A stretch of 64,000 bases of DNA from Bacteroidota bacterium. Its GTDB lineage: Bacteria > Bacteroidota > Bacteroidia > Bacteroidales > JABHKC01. Each line of letters opens with the position of its first letter. The first letter of the stretch is position 1. Shown in pieces: positions 42,669 through 52,154 of the stretch. Made by a program: the position numbers and the translations under genes. The notes below the pieces were generated by a model, which had not been told where the DNA came from, ran no database searches, and saw only the letters and a list, made by a program, of their open reading frames with translations. Location of the stretch: the NCBI GenBank assembly GCA_018692315.1, contig JABHKC010000158.1, positions 21,810 to 85,809 of the forward strand, read 5' to 3'.

Positions 42669-43408
42669 GACAAAAGCAATTGTGTTAATAACAAATTGAA
42701 TAGCAAAATTAACACACTGCTATATACTACCGCATTTGTGCTCGAACGCCCAACTTCCAAGGCTCCACCACTTGTAAAATAGCCGTAATATGAAGAAACA
42801 CTGGTTATGATAAAGGCAAAAACAACTGTTTTTATCATTGTGTATTGTATGTAATATGGTTTAAAATCGAATTGCAAACCATAAATATAATCGTGAGACG
42901 ATACAGAATCTGTAAGAATTACACCACCTAACCAGCCTCCGAATATGCCAATAAAAATGCTTAAAATTACTAAAAATGGATTGATGAAAACAGTTGCAAT
43001 AATTTTTGGAAAAATAAGATGGCTGGCAGAATTCACACCCATAATTTCGAGTGCATCAATTTGTTCGGTAACACGCATTGTTCCGATTTCTGAGGCGATA
43101 TTCGAACCTACTTTCCCAGCAAGTATCAGGCTTACTATGGTTGATGAAAACTCCAGTATCATTGAATCGCGGGCTGTAAGTCCTATTAAATACTTTTGTA
43201 TAAAAGGGCTGTCAATATTGTAAGCAGTTTGGATAGTTATTACTGCCCCCATAAAAATTGAAATTACTACTACAATTCCAATCGAATTTATTCCCAATTT
43301 GTCAATTTCTTTTATAATATTTTTGAAAAAAACTTTCGGTTTTTCTGGTCGGGAAAAAACTTTGTAAAGTAGCAAAAAATACTGCCCGAGGTGATTGAAA
43401 AATATCAT
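42665..43408 (-). CDS. mlaE: MlaE-type ABC transporter permease
   Basis: A 247-residue integral membrane protein of the MlaE/DUF140 family: 'GINSIGIVVVISIFMGAVI', 'TARDSMILEFSSTIVSLILAG', 'KVGSNIASEIGTMRVTEQID' and 'ALEIMGVNSASHLIFPKII'. The GSNIAxEIGTMRVTEQIDAL segment is the family signature. With MlaF it moves phospholipids between the membranes to keep outer-membrane asymmetry. It is co-transcribed with mlaF (4-bp overlap). Confidence 0.94.
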   Translation of the reverse strand: MIFFNHLGQYFLLLYKVFSRPEKPKVFFKNIIKEIDKLGINSIGIVVVISIFMGAVITIQTAYNIDSPFIQKYLIGLTARDSMILEFSSTIVSLILAGKVGSNIASEIGTMRVTEQIDALEIMGVNSASHLIFPKIIATVFINPFLVILSIFIGIFGGWLGGVILTDSVSSHDYIYGLQFDFKPYYIQYTMIKTVVFAFIITSVSSYYGYFTSGGALEVGRSSTNAVVYSSVLILLFNLLLTQLLLS

Positions 43409-43560
43409 TTTTAAATACTAATTAAAACTAAATAGCAACAAATTTATGAAAATTTATTTTGTGTAATTATCAATTATTGCTGAATACCAATAAATTTTTG
43501 TTGTATTCCTGCTTTTTTCACAATGTAAATATCTTAAAACGAAAAATGTAATTATTAATT

Positions 43561-44286
43561 TTATCTTCTCAATTCAAAATTTTTCCCAAGGTAAACATTT
43601 CTGACATGTTCGTCTTGCGACAAATCTTCGGCGGTTCCGGATTTAAGTATGCTACCCTCAAAAAGTAAATATGCTCTGTCGGTTATCGATAGTGTTTCGT
43701 GTACATTATGGTCGGTAATTAATATTCCAATATTTTTGGCTTTTAGTTTCGACACAATTTCCTGAATGTCTTCCACAGCGATAGGATCTACTCCGGCAAA
43801 TGGTTCGTCCAGCAAAATAAAACTTGGGTTTATAGCCAGAGCTCTGGCAATTTCAGTTCGTCTTCTTTCTCCGCCCGAAAGTTGAATTCCATAACTTTTT
43901 CTAATTCTGGCTAATCCAAATTCTTCAATCAATTCTTCAGTTCTGTCTCTCTGATATTCTTTAGAATATTTAGACATTTCGAGGATTGCAAGAATATTAT
44001 CTTCTACTGTCATTTTTCTAAAAACCGATGCTTCTTGTGCCAAATATCCAATTCCTTTTTGAGCTCTTTTATAGACAGGTAATTTTGTAATATCATCATC
44101 TTCCAAAAATATCTTGCCCGAATTAGGTTTTATTAAGCCAACAATCATATAAAAAGATGTTGTTTTTCCAGCACCATTCGGACCTAAGAGACCAACAATT
44201 TCGCCTTGGCTTACTTCTATTGAAACTTTATTTACAACAGTGCGTTTTCCGTATGTTTTGGTAATATTTTCGGTGAAAAGTTTCAT
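43561..44286 (-). CDS. lptB: LPS transport ABC ATPase LptB
   Basis: A 241-residue ATPase that powers extraction of LPS from the inner membrane with LptFG. Motifs: Walker A '[17 protein letters not shown]', '[20 protein letters not shown]' (LptB-specific Q loop), signature '[17 protein letters not shown]', Walker B '[16 protein letters not shown]' and '[14 protein letters not shown]'. All are diagnostic for LptB. It lies 39 bp before an outer-membrane protein gene and 152 bp after mlaE, all on the minus strand; the three together concern envelope lipid transport. Confidence 0.96.
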   Translation of the reverse strand: MKLFTENITKTYGKRTVVNKVSIEVSQGEIVGLLGPNGAGKTTSFYMIVGLIKPNSGKIFLEDDDITKLPVYKRAQKGIGYLAQEASVFRKMTVEDNILAILEMSKYSKEYQRDRTEELIEEFGLARIRKSYGIQLSGGERRRTEIARALAINPSFILLDEPFAGVDPIAVEDIQEIVSKLKAKNIGILITDHNVHETLSITDRAYLLFEGSILKSGTAEDLSQDEHVRNVYLGKNFELRR

Positions 44287-44310
44287 TTCTCGACTTGAAA
44301 AAATATTAAT

Positions 44311-44347
44311 AATTTTATTCCAAAATTAGAATTTTATTCCAAAATTA
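44311..44347. repeat. 18-bp tandem duplication across a stop codon
   Basis: AATTTTATTCCAAAATTA occurs at 44311-44328 and again at 44330-44347 (period 19). The second copy encodes the last residues of the outer-membrane protein gene and the first lies at and just past its stop codon. Confidence 0.8.
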
Positions 44348-45351
44348 GCATGAATTTGGTTACTATCAATTCTATCATCGTATCGATAATTTAGCGAGAC
44401 AAAGAAATTTTTTGCAGGCTCGTGTTCAAAACCAAAAATAAAATATAGATTGTTTTTAGAGTTTTCAAGCAAATTTCCATAGTCAATTCTTGTTAAAGCT
44501 TTTGTATTTTGCAAAATTCGATAAGAGGAATAAATTGAAACTCCATCGAAATTGTTCGCCTCCACAAATTTATAGTTCGATACTTTCGAATATTCAAAAC
44601 CCAGCATCAAGTTTTTAGTTTTATATCCTGCAAAAGCAGACAATGCCGTTTTTTCTGCCGAACCATTTTCAGAGCCGGGTTCGTAATCGAAATAGATTTT
44701 TGCAATTGCATTTTTAAAAAGGTTTACTTCAAAATTGTTTGACACTAAAAATTTAGAGTTGTCGTCCTGATGACGGAATGGCCCATCTCCGTTTACAATA
44801 CTTATGCTATATTTCAAAATATTGTGATGATTATAAGTTATTCTCGCTCCAAAATCTGCCGGCATTCCGTATCTGTATGCTTCCTGATAGGTTACATTTA
44901 CATAACGAAAACCCCACCATTTGTCCTGAACTGTCAAATATTGTTGATTTAATAATTGCCCTACCGAAAGCTCAAAATTTTTGGTAAATTCCCATGATAT
45001 TTTTGCCATTTTCAGAAATGCTGTGTACTTGCTACCTTCAAAATACGAGACGTTTAAAAAATTTCCAAGACTGTCGGAAACGTCAATGGCATTGGTTGTG
45101 CGGGTTACGTCGTAAATTATTGTTGCTTTCACTCTTTCGGAAATTTGATGATGGAAGCCTAAAATTGCAGTAGAAATTCCAAATGCAGATTTTGGTTTAA
45201 TATTATCATCAAGCCCATAATAAAATCCGGTATATATTCGCCCAAAAAAATTGCTAACATCAATCTTGGCTTTTTTTTCGGCTTGCTTTTCTTGCGAAAA
45301 AACAAAAAATGGAATAAAAACTAAAATGATTATTATTCTATTAAATTTCAT
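44326..45351 (-). CDS. Outer-membrane beta-barrel, porin-like protein
   Basis: A 341-residue protein with a signal peptide (residues 1-19, 'FFVFSQ') and alternating strands ending in an aromatic residue ('HANFGIKF'), as expected for an outer-membrane barrel. It resembles phosphate-selective porin-like (OprP/OprO-type) proteins of Bacteroidota: 'GRIYTGFYYGLDDNIKPK', 'YDVTRTTNAIDVSD', 'ELSVGQLLNQQYLTVQDKWW', 'FGFEHEPAKNFFVSLNYRY'. Its substrate is not evident. It lies 13 bp downstream of a TonB-dependent receptor gene, so the two may form a transport unit. A small tandem duplication covers its stop codon. Confidence 0.7.
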   Translation of the reverse strand: MKFNRIIIILVFIPFFVFSQEKQAEKKAKIDVSNFFGRIYTGFYYGLDDNIKPKSAFGISTAILGFHHQISERVKATIIYDVTRTTNAIDVSDSLGNFLNVSYFEGSKYTAFLKMAKISWEFTKNFELSVGQLLNQQYLTVQDKWWGFRYVNVTYQEAYRYGMPADFGARITYNHHNILKYSISIVNGDGPFRHQDDNSKFLVSNNFEVNLFKNAIAKIYFDYEPGSENGSAEKTALSAFAGYKTKNLMLGFEYSKVSNYKFVEANNFDGVSIYSSYRILQNTKALTRIDYGNLLENSKNNLYFIFGFEHEPAKNFFVSLNYRYDDRIDSNQIHANFGIKF

Positions 45352-45364
45352 CAGAAAAATTTAT

Positions 45365-47671
45365 TTAGAATTTAAAACTTGCACCAAGACTTGGCATAAT
45401 CGGCAGTTGATTTACTCGACTATGTTTTATCCGATCAAAATAGAAAATGTTTTCTCTATCGTATATATTCGTAATACTAAAAGTAATTTTAAGTTCGGAG
45501 TTGTTGCCAAAATAAAGTACTCTTTTAATGGATGCGTCCAAACGATGATAATATGGAAGTCTTCCGGTGTTTAAATCGGCATAAATAATTCCAAGATCTC
45601 CGTTTTCTGAAGTATAGTCTGTAGTAATTCCATTTATAAATGGTAGTTTTTCGTAGTAACCTAAAGTTTTTGTAAAAGGAAAACCCGAGCCAAGATTCCA
45701 TCTAGCACTAAGTTCCCAATTTAAGTCTTCTCCAAATTTATAGGACCCGACAAGGTTCACATTGTGTCTTCGGTCGAAATGTGGCAAATAATCAATAACT
45801 CCATCATAGCGAGTTACATAGCCTAAGGAATAAACACACCATAAATAAAGTTTTCGATAATCGTATTTAAGCAAAAAATCGACCCCATAAGCTTTCCCTG
45901 ATTCTATTATGAAGTCTTTGGTATAATATTCAGGTTTGTCGCTATTTTCGCCGGTATCGTCGTAAATTTTATTTCTGTTTATGCTTGTAAGCTGAACATT
46001 GTCTTTTATGTAACCTTCAACATTTATGTCAATTCTATTGGTAAGATCGAATTCAAATCCTAAAATACCATGATGAGATTTTTGCAAATTGTGTTTTACT
46101 TCCTCACCATCAAATTCTTCTTGCAAATCTTGAGTTCCAGAAAGGAAACCGTAGAAAAGATTCACGACATCTCTATCGGAATTAGCACTAATAAGATTTT
46201 GCGAATATATACCAGCAGCCAATTTTACTCTCAATCTATCTGAAATATTATATTTAATCCCAAGTCGTGGCTCAAGCGAAATATCTGATAAAGAGGCATA
46301 ATAATGAACTCTGAAACTTGGTTCTAACAATAGTTTCCCGGCAATATGTTTATATTTTAAAAATCCTCCTAATTCGGTTGTATTTTCATTTTGTGCCAAT
46401 TTTCTGCCAGTCGAATTATAGAAAACATAATCAGTATTATATCCCAGTGCCTCAATACCATAATTAAATTCGTTGGTTCCCAGAAAATATACAAACTGAA
46501 GTCCAAAATTAAATCCATCGACTTCGCTATATCTTGGTTTTGAGTCTAATTCTTCAATACCGATTCTATAATTTGAGTACGAAAAGTTGGCTTTTACAAG
46601 AGCATTGGCACTTGAAGGGACTAATATTATATTTGATCCTATTCCATAAGATTCCCAATTTAAATCTGAAATTGTCTGATAATTTACCTGATCGTTGAAG
46701 TTAAAACCAAACAAATTAATTTTCGTTCCATTCGCTCCATTTATTGAAACTTTTCCATATAAGTCAGTAAAATTGAAAGGTAAACCGGCTGTATCAATAT
46801 AGGAATAAAACAATTTAGAACTTTCTTCAAGATAAGAGGTTTTTGCTGAGAAAACAAATGATGCCCCATTGTTTGAGTTTTCCAATCCTTTTTTCAAAGG
46901 ACCTTCCAATAGAAATTTTGAACCAAATGTGTTTGTCGATAATTTCCCGGACAAGCGGTTTTTATTTCCATCTTTAGTTGTAATATCCATGACTGATGAA
47001 ATTCTTCCACCATATTCGGCACCAAATCCGCCGGTATAAATGTCGGCATTTCTGATAACATCTGAATCGAAAACAGAAAATAATCCAATAGAATGAAATG
47101 GATTGTAAACTATCATTCCGTCTAATAAAACCTTGTTTTGAATTGGAGAACCTCCACGAATATATAGTTGCCCACCCTGATCGCCGGTAAAAACTACACC
47201 AGGAATAACCTGAAGATATTGGGCTAAATCTGGTTCGCTTCCCATGGTTGGAATTTTTTCGAGTTGTTTTGGAGTAATTTTTACAATTGAGGTACGAATT
47301 TCGGTTTTCATCTCCATTCGTTCGGCACTTATAACAAATTCTTTTAGCCTAATTGATGACTTTTTTAGAATTAAATTTTGGTTTATGATTTTGTTGGTTT
47401 TAATATTGACTGCCATTTTTAATGTATCGTAGCCAATATAAGTAATAGTTAAAGTGTAGTTTCCTACTGGAATGTTCGTAAGGTTGTAATATCCGTTTAC
47501 ATCGGTAGCAGCTCCGAAGGTTGTTTTATGCAGATAGACATTTGTAAAAATAATGGGTTCGCCATTTTCTTTGTCGTAAACAAAGCCTCTAATGCTTCCA
47601 GTTTGGGCAAATATTCCGAGCGAAAACGAAAAACATATTATTAAAAGTAGTAATGTTTTATCAATTTTCAT
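45365..47671 (-). CDS. TonB-dependent receptor with N-terminal carboxypeptidase-regulatory-like domain
   Basis: A 768-residue outer-membrane receptor, started at ATG 47671 ('MKIDKTLLLLI', signal peptide to 'IFAQ'). The frame is open to 47749, but that extension lies over a hairpin. Residues about 25-110 are a CarboxypepD_reg-like domain ('GSIRGFVYDKENGEPIIFTN', 'TDVNGYYNLTNIPVGNYTL'). The plug follows ('SEPDLAQYLQVIPGVVFTGD', 'YIRGGSPIQNKVLLDGMIVYN'), then a 22-strand-type barrel ending in 'SLGASFKF'. It imports an unknown large ligand using TonB energy; no SusD partner is adjacent. A porin-like gene follows 13 bp downstream. Confidence 0.92.
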   Translation of the reverse strand: MKIDKTLLLLIICFSFSLGIFAQTGSIRGFVYDKENGEPIIFTNVYLHKTTFGAATDVNGYYNLTNIPVGNYTLTITYIGYDTLKMAVNIKTNKIINQNLILKKSSIRLKEFVISAERMEMKTEIRTSIVKITPKQLEKIPTMGSEPDLAQYLQVIPGVVFTGDQGGQLYIRGGSPIQNKVLLDGMIVYNPFHSIGLFSVFDSDVIRNADIYTGGFGAEYGGRISSVMDITTKDGNKNRLSGKLSTNTFGSKFLLEGPLKKGLENSNNGASFVFSAKTSYLEESSKLFYSYIDTAGLPFNFTDLYGKVSINGANGTKINLFGFNFNDQVNYQTISDLNWESYGIGSNIILVPSSANALVKANFSYSNYRIGIEELDSKPRYSEVDGFNFGLQFVYFLGTNEFNYGIEALGYNTDYVFYNSTGRKLAQNENTTELGGFLKYKHIAGKLLLEPSFRVHYYASLSDISLEPRLGIKYNISDRLRVKLAAGIYSQNLISANSDRDVVNLFYGFLSGTQDLQEEFDGEEVKHNLQKSHHGILGFEFDLTNRIDINVEGYIKDNVQLTSINRNKIYDDTGENSDKPEYYTKDFIIESGKAYGVDFLLKYDYRKLYLWCVYSLGYVTRYDGVIDYLPHFDRRHNVNLVGSYKFGEDLNWELSARWNLGSGFPFTKTLGYYEKLPFINGITTDYTSENGDLGIIYADLNTGRLPYYHRLDASIKRVLYFGNNSELKITFSITNIYDRENIFYFDRIKHSRVNQLPIMPSLGASFKF

Positions 47672-47721
47672 TATAGTGAAATTATGGGTTAATATGGTTT
47701 CAAATATTTTTATATAAGACA

Positions 47722-47744
47722 AATAGGGAATTTGATTCCCTATT
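47722..47744 (-). terminator. Hairpin after the DUF349 gene
   Basis: AATAGGGAA at 47722-47730 pairs perfectly with TTCCCTATT at 47736-47744 (5-base loop), 12 bp past the DUF349 stop codon. On the minus strand the following bases are AT-rich but not a clean U tract. It separates that gene from the receptor gene. Confidence 0.55.
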
Positions 47745-47755
47745 GTCATATAATT

Positions 47756-50143
47756 TTATAATGCTTTATATAATAAATCTAATTTCTGTTTTTGCGATTT
47801 AATACTATCTTTTGCTTTTTCAATTTTTACGTTTACATCTTTGATAAGCGATTCGGCATTTTTCGTTTTCGCAAAAAAGCCAATATTATTGTCTAAAAGA
47901 ATAATATCGTTTTCTAAACTTTTGATATTTTCTATCATTTTTTCTCGTTCGCGTCTGAGTTTATCTTTTCCATTAGGACTTTTAATCAGGCTTTCTATTT
48001 TGTGTTTATAAAACAGAATGTTCCTTTTCGAGTCGTCTAAATTCAGTTTTTCGAATTGTTTGTTTACGGCTTCTCTGTATTTTGCCTGAATTTCATCTTT
48101 TTGTTTGAACGAAACATGTCCTATTTTTGTCCATTCGTTCTGAAATTCTTTCAATGTTTCAAGATTTACTACATCGTCCTCAACACGTTGATATTCCTCA
48201 ATTCTCTTTATCAATTCCAATTTTAGATTTGAATTCTCAGAATATCTTGCATCAATTTCTGAATAGTATTTTTCTTTACTGTTGAAAAATGTGTCGCAAG
48301 CACCGCGGAATCGCTTCCAAATTTTGTCGGAATCTTTTCTTGGAACTGGTCCAATTTCTTTCCAGGCTCTTTGCAATTTTATGTATTCGTCTGTAGTTTT
48401 TTTCCAATCGGTACTTTCCTTCATACCATCAGCCTGAATGCAAAGGTTTATTTTTTGTTGAAGATTATTTGTTTGCTCTTCTTTTCCTTGGGCAAAATAT
48501 TCTCGTTTCTTATTGAAGAAATTGTTGCAAGCCAGCCTAAATCGTTCATAGATTTTGCTATTTTCTTTTTTTGTAGCAAAACCAATTGTTTTCCAAAACT
48601 TTTGTATTTCTATAATTTCTTTCGATTTATCATCCCATTCTTTTGGTTTTACAATTTCGAGTGCTGCAATTTCTTCAACTTTTTCGCACAATACAATTTT
48701 AGCTTCAAGATTGTTTTGTTGCTCGTTTTTTAAATTATCGAAATATGCTTGGTGTTTTATGTTTATTTTTGTGGTTGCTTCTTTAAATCTTTCCCAAAGG
48801 TCATCGCGTTTCTCGCGAGGCACAGGTCCAATTTCTCGCCAGTGGTCGTGCAACTTTTGTAGAGATTTAAATGCTTTTAAAATAGATGGTTCAATTAGTA
48901 GTTCTTCGGCTTTTTCGCAAAGAACTAATTTGTTTTCTAAGTTCTTTTTTAAATCTAAGTCTCGAAGTTCCTTGTTTATTTTTATAAAATCATAAAACTT
49001 TTCTACGTAATAATGATATGTTTCCCACAAGTTTTTTAAACTTGCCTGAGGTACTAAACCAATATTTTTCCAGCGGTTTTGTAATTCGCGAAAATCGCTG
49101 AATGTTTTTGATAAAGATTCGCTTCCTTTTGCGAGATCTTTAATTTCTTCAATTATTTGTAATTTCTTTTGTAAGTTTTCTTCTTTTTCTTTTTCGAGAA
49201 TTTGATTATACTCATATTTTTTAGCCTTGAATATTTTCAACAATTCTTTAAGATTCTCCTCTTTTTCGTCGGGTTCAATTTTAAAGCCATCCAAAGTGCC
49301 GTTTTCACTTTCCGATTTGTATTGTTGTTCAAGAGTTTTTATTTCTTCATTATGAATTTTGTAAAAGTGAGTCTTTATTTCATCTACAAAATTTCTAAGG
49401 TTTTGTATGTTTTGAATTTCAGTGTCTTCAAGAATTTTCGAAAACTCATCAACCAGTTGTGTTTTGTCTAATTTTGAATAGTCAATTTCTTCAATTTTTT
49501 CCTCAGGAACTTCAGTTATGCTCGGTTCAACCGGGTTTTCAGCTTTTGGTTCATCTAAAGATATAGATGCTTCTTCGCTTGTCTCTGTCTTTTCGTCAAC
49601 AACTTTCTCAGATATCTCCGGTTCAGTCGTAGGTTCTTCCGGCTGATCTTCAGTAGAAATTTCAATTTCTGAAACTTCAGTTGTAGCTTTTTCAACTTCC
49701 TTACTACTTACCTCAATATCATCACTATTTTCTACATTTTCAATTTCTGAGACTGTTTCTATTTCCCTATTTTCAGATTGAATTTCAGAAACCGAATCGT
49801 CTGTTTTTGATTCTTCAACAACAGTATTTTGTTCAATGTTTTCGACAGCCTGATTTTCTGGTTCATCCTCAGATGTTACTTCATCATTTTTCTCAACATC
49901 CAGATTGCTTTCTTCAATTTTCACTTCTGTTACAGAATTTTCAGTGGTTTCAGAAACCTGTGAACTCTCAATTTTTGGTTCCTCAATAAGGTTTTCTTCA
50001 ACTACATTTTCAACTGAACTTGAGTTTTGCTCTTCATCCATATTGTTAGCATCTTGATTTAAGTCCTGAAGCTCATTGCTTGCTTGCTGTTCATTCATCG
50101 ACTTTAAGTTTTCGTCAGTCGAATTATTAATGTTATCAATCAT
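47756..50143 (-). CDS. DUF349 repeat protein with long acidic N-terminal tail
   Basis: A 795-residue protein. Residues 1-225 are low complexity, rich in Glu, Ser, Asn and Val and probably disordered. Residues about 285-720 carry five DUF349 repeats recognisable by 'LQNRWKNIGLVPQ', 'LHDHWREIGPVPREKRDDLW', 'IQKFWKTIGFATKKENSKIY', 'LQRAWKEIGPVPRKDSDKIW' and 'FQNEWTKIGHVSFKQKDEI'. The C terminus is coiled coil. DUF349 proteins are widespread in Bacteroidota and of unknown function; relatives have been linked to ribosome or RNA-associated roles, which I cannot test here. The gene is alone and ends at a hairpin. Confidence 0.85.
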   Translation of the reverse strand: MIDNINNSTDENLKSMNEQQASNELQDLNQDANNMDEEQNSSSVENVVEENLIEEPKIESSQVSETTENSVTEVKIEESNLDVEKNDEVTSEDEPENQAVENIEQNTVVEESKTDDSVSEIQSENREIETVSEIENVENSDDIEVSSKEVEKATTEVSEIEISTEDQPEEPTTEPEISEKVVDEKTETSEEASISLDEPKAENPVEPSITEVPEEKIEEIDYSKLDKTQLVDEFSKILEDTEIQNIQNLRNFVDEIKTHFYKIHNEEIKTLEQQYKSESENGTLDGFKIEPDEKEENLKELLKIFKAKKYEYNQILEKEKEENLQKKLQIIEEIKDLAKGSESLSKTFSDFRELQNRWKNIGLVPQASLKNLWETYHYYVEKFYDFIKINKELRDLDLKKNLENKLVLCEKAEELLIEPSILKAFKSLQKLHDHWREIGPVPREKRDDLWERFKEATTKINIKHQAYFDNLKNEQQNNLEAKIVLCEKVEEIAALEIVKPKEWDDKSKEIIEIQKFWKTIGFATKKENSKIYERFRLACNNFFNKKREYFAQGKEEQTNNLQQKINLCIQADGMKESTDWKKTTDEYIKLQRAWKEIGPVPRKDSDKIWKRFRGACDTFFNSKEKYYSEIDARYSENSNLKLELIKRIEEYQRVEDDVVNLETLKEFQNEWTKIGHVSFKQKDEIQAKYREAVNKQFEKLNLDDSKRNILFYKHKIESLIKSPNGKDKLRREREKMIENIKSLENDIILLDNNIGFFAKTKNAESLIKDVNVKIEKAKDSIKSQKQKLDLLYKAL

Positions 50144-50664
50144 AAAAAAGAATTTTAATTCAGATAAAATAAACTTTTATCATCAGTGTTTTAGAAATAA
50201 TTATAATAATCAGATGAAATATTTCACCTTCAGAGTTTATTAGAAATATTAAGAACGATTGTTTCTGGTTTTTTCAAAGAAATTTGCAAATATAACTAAT
50301 TATTGAAAGAACAAACACTAATTAATTCAAATCTTTGGTGATATCTTTTTTTGTTTTTTTTGATGTCATAAACTTACTAATAGAATCTTTTAAAATCTTT
50401 ATTTGCATACAAATAGCTATGATTAGAAATATTATTTTATAGGATTATATCAACAATAAAATTACTGAAATTAGAAAAATTGCACTTCACTATTTTCAAA
50501 CTAAATAATGTATCATTTGATTTGCAATTTTGAACTTTGTTTCGTTTACAATATATTGCAAATTATTTAGATATGCTATAAACTATTTTATTGTAAACTT
50601 TTGACTGCTAGATTTCTTAACAAATGTATAACTGAATATAAATTAATTACTAAAATATAAATAG
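50144..50664. other. Divergent intergenic region, 521 bp
   Basis: Strongly AT-rich DNA between the DUF349 gene (minus) and a secreted deiminase gene (plus). Stop codons are dense in all frames and no RNA or repeat was recognised. It must contain both promoters, but no convincing TTTG plus TAnnTTTG pair was found. Confidence 0.5.
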
Positions 50665-52056
50665 ATGAAAAGTTATATTATCAAAGCATGCTTTATCGCA
50701 TTTTTTTCATTAATTATAGTAGGTGTAAATGCACAAACAATTCAATATACAATGCCTGAAGAAACTGCCCAGCATGAAGGAACATGGCTTCAATGGCCTC
50801 ACAATCATACTTATGGACCATTTTATCGTTCTGATCTCGAGCCAGGTTGGATTGAAATGACAAGAGAATTGCAGAGTGGTGAGAATGTTCATATTATTGC
50901 ATATAATATGCTTGAACGAAATCATATTATTCAAGTTCTTAACAATGCAAATGTACCATTAACAAATGTTGATTTTTACATTCACCAAAACAATGACGTG
51001 TGGGTGAGAGACAACGGACCTATTTTCGTTTATGATAGTATTGGAGATGTTGTTATACTCGATTGGGGTTTTAATGGTTGGGGAAATTCGGCTCCATATG
51101 CACTTTGTGATGTTATTCCACAACTTATAAGCTCAGATATTTCTGTCCCATACATTGATTTAAGTGCTATGATTTTAGAAGGTGGCTCAATTGAAATAGA
51201 TGGTAATGGAAGTTTGATGGCAACCAAAAGCTCAATAATCAACAGTAATAGAAATCCAAACTTGTTACAGGCTCAGGTAGAAGATTATTTAACAACATAT
51301 CTTGATGTAACAAATTTCATCTGGCTTGATGGTGTTGCGGGTTTAGAAATTACTGATATGCACATTGATGGATTCGCACGATTTCTCGACACAACGACAA
51401 TTGTAACTATGGACAGCCTTTCGCTCATATATTGGGATGTACCATCTTCGGATATAAACACATTGTATAATGCACAAAATGCTTATGGGAACTCTTTTAA
51501 TTATATTTTTCTGCCACTTACAGTAAATAATGTTTCTACAACTTGGGGGCAAAACATTGGATACAAGGGTAGTTATGTAAACTATTATATCGGAAATAAT
51601 GCTGTTCTGGTTCCAAGCTATAATGATCCCAATGATACCGTAGCAATTTCTATATTACAATTATTATATCCTTCACGAAATGTAGTAGGAATAGATGTAA
51701 GAAACTTGTATTTTGGTGGCGGAATGACACATTGTGTTACCCAGCAGCAACCACAAAATCAAAATTATGTCGGTGTTATTGAACAAAATAATGAGGAGAA
51801 TAAATTATTCCAAAATAGTCCGAATCCTTTTAATTCTTATTCAACTATTTCATTTTCATTGAAAGAAAATTCTTTTGCAAAATTAGAAATTTACAATTCT
51901 TTAGGTCAAAAAGTTTCAACAATAATTAATTCAAAACTTTACGCAGGCAAACATACTACAACCCTTATTGCTAAAGACTTTGAGAATGGAATTTACACCT
52001 ATATTTTGACTGTTGATAATAAAATAATATTGAGAAAAAAGATGATAGTGAATTAA
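50665..52056 (+). CDS. T9SS-secreted agmatine deiminase-like enzyme
   Basis: A 463-residue protein with a signal peptide (residues 1-23, 'VGVNAQ') then the agmatine-deiminase opening 'YTMPEETAQHEGTWLQWPH'. Catalytic residues of the guanidino-group-modifying fold: Asp116 in 'VWVRDNGP', His233 and Asp235 in 'DMHIDGFARF', and Cys357 in 'GGGMTHCVTQQQP'. The last about 80 residues ('LFQNSPNPFNSYSTISF' to 'LRKKMIVN') are a type A T9SS sorting domain. It should hydrolyse agmatine or a related guanidino compound outside the cell. Cytosolic agmatine deiminases lack both signal and sorting domain. It differs from the deiminase at 25423, which is closer to peptidylarginine deiminase. Confidence 0.87.
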   Translation: MKSYIIKACFIAFFSLIIVGVNAQTIQYTMPEETAQHEGTWLQWPHNHTYGPFYRSDLEPGWIEMTRELQSGENVHIIAYNMLERNHIIQVLNNANVPLTNVDFYIHQNNDVWVRDNGPIFVYDSIGDVVILDWGFNGWGNSAPYALCDVIPQLISSDISVPYIDLSAMILEGGSIEIDGNGSLMATKSSIINSNRNPNLLQAQVEDYLTTYLDVTNFIWLDGVAGLEITDMHIDGFARFLDTTTIVTMDSLSLIYWDVPSSDINTLYNAQNAYGNSFNYIFLPLTVNNVSTTWGQNIGYKGSYVNYYIGNNAVLVPSYNDPNDTVAISILQLLYPSRNVVGIDVRNLYFGGGMTHCVTQQQPQNQNYVGVIEQNNEENKLFQNSPNPFNSYSTISFSLKENSFAKLEIYNSLGQKVSTIINSKLYAGKHTTTLIAKDFENGIYTYILTVDNKIILRKKMIVN

Positions 52057-52154
52057 ACCTAATTAAGCGATTGTGAAAAAGAAAATAGGAATTGAATCAT
52101 TCCTGAATGAAAAACTCAAAATTTGAAATAATTTTATCAGCTACCAAAATCGGC

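Noticed and set aside
47672..47749. N-terminal extension of the TonB-dependent receptor
   Set aside because: It would put 26 residues before the signal peptide and crosses the hairpin after the DUF349 gene.
48371..49989. Plus-strand ORFs opposite the DUF349 gene, rich in Phe and Ser
   Set aside because: They arise from the Lys/Glu codon bias of the DUF349 gene read backwards.
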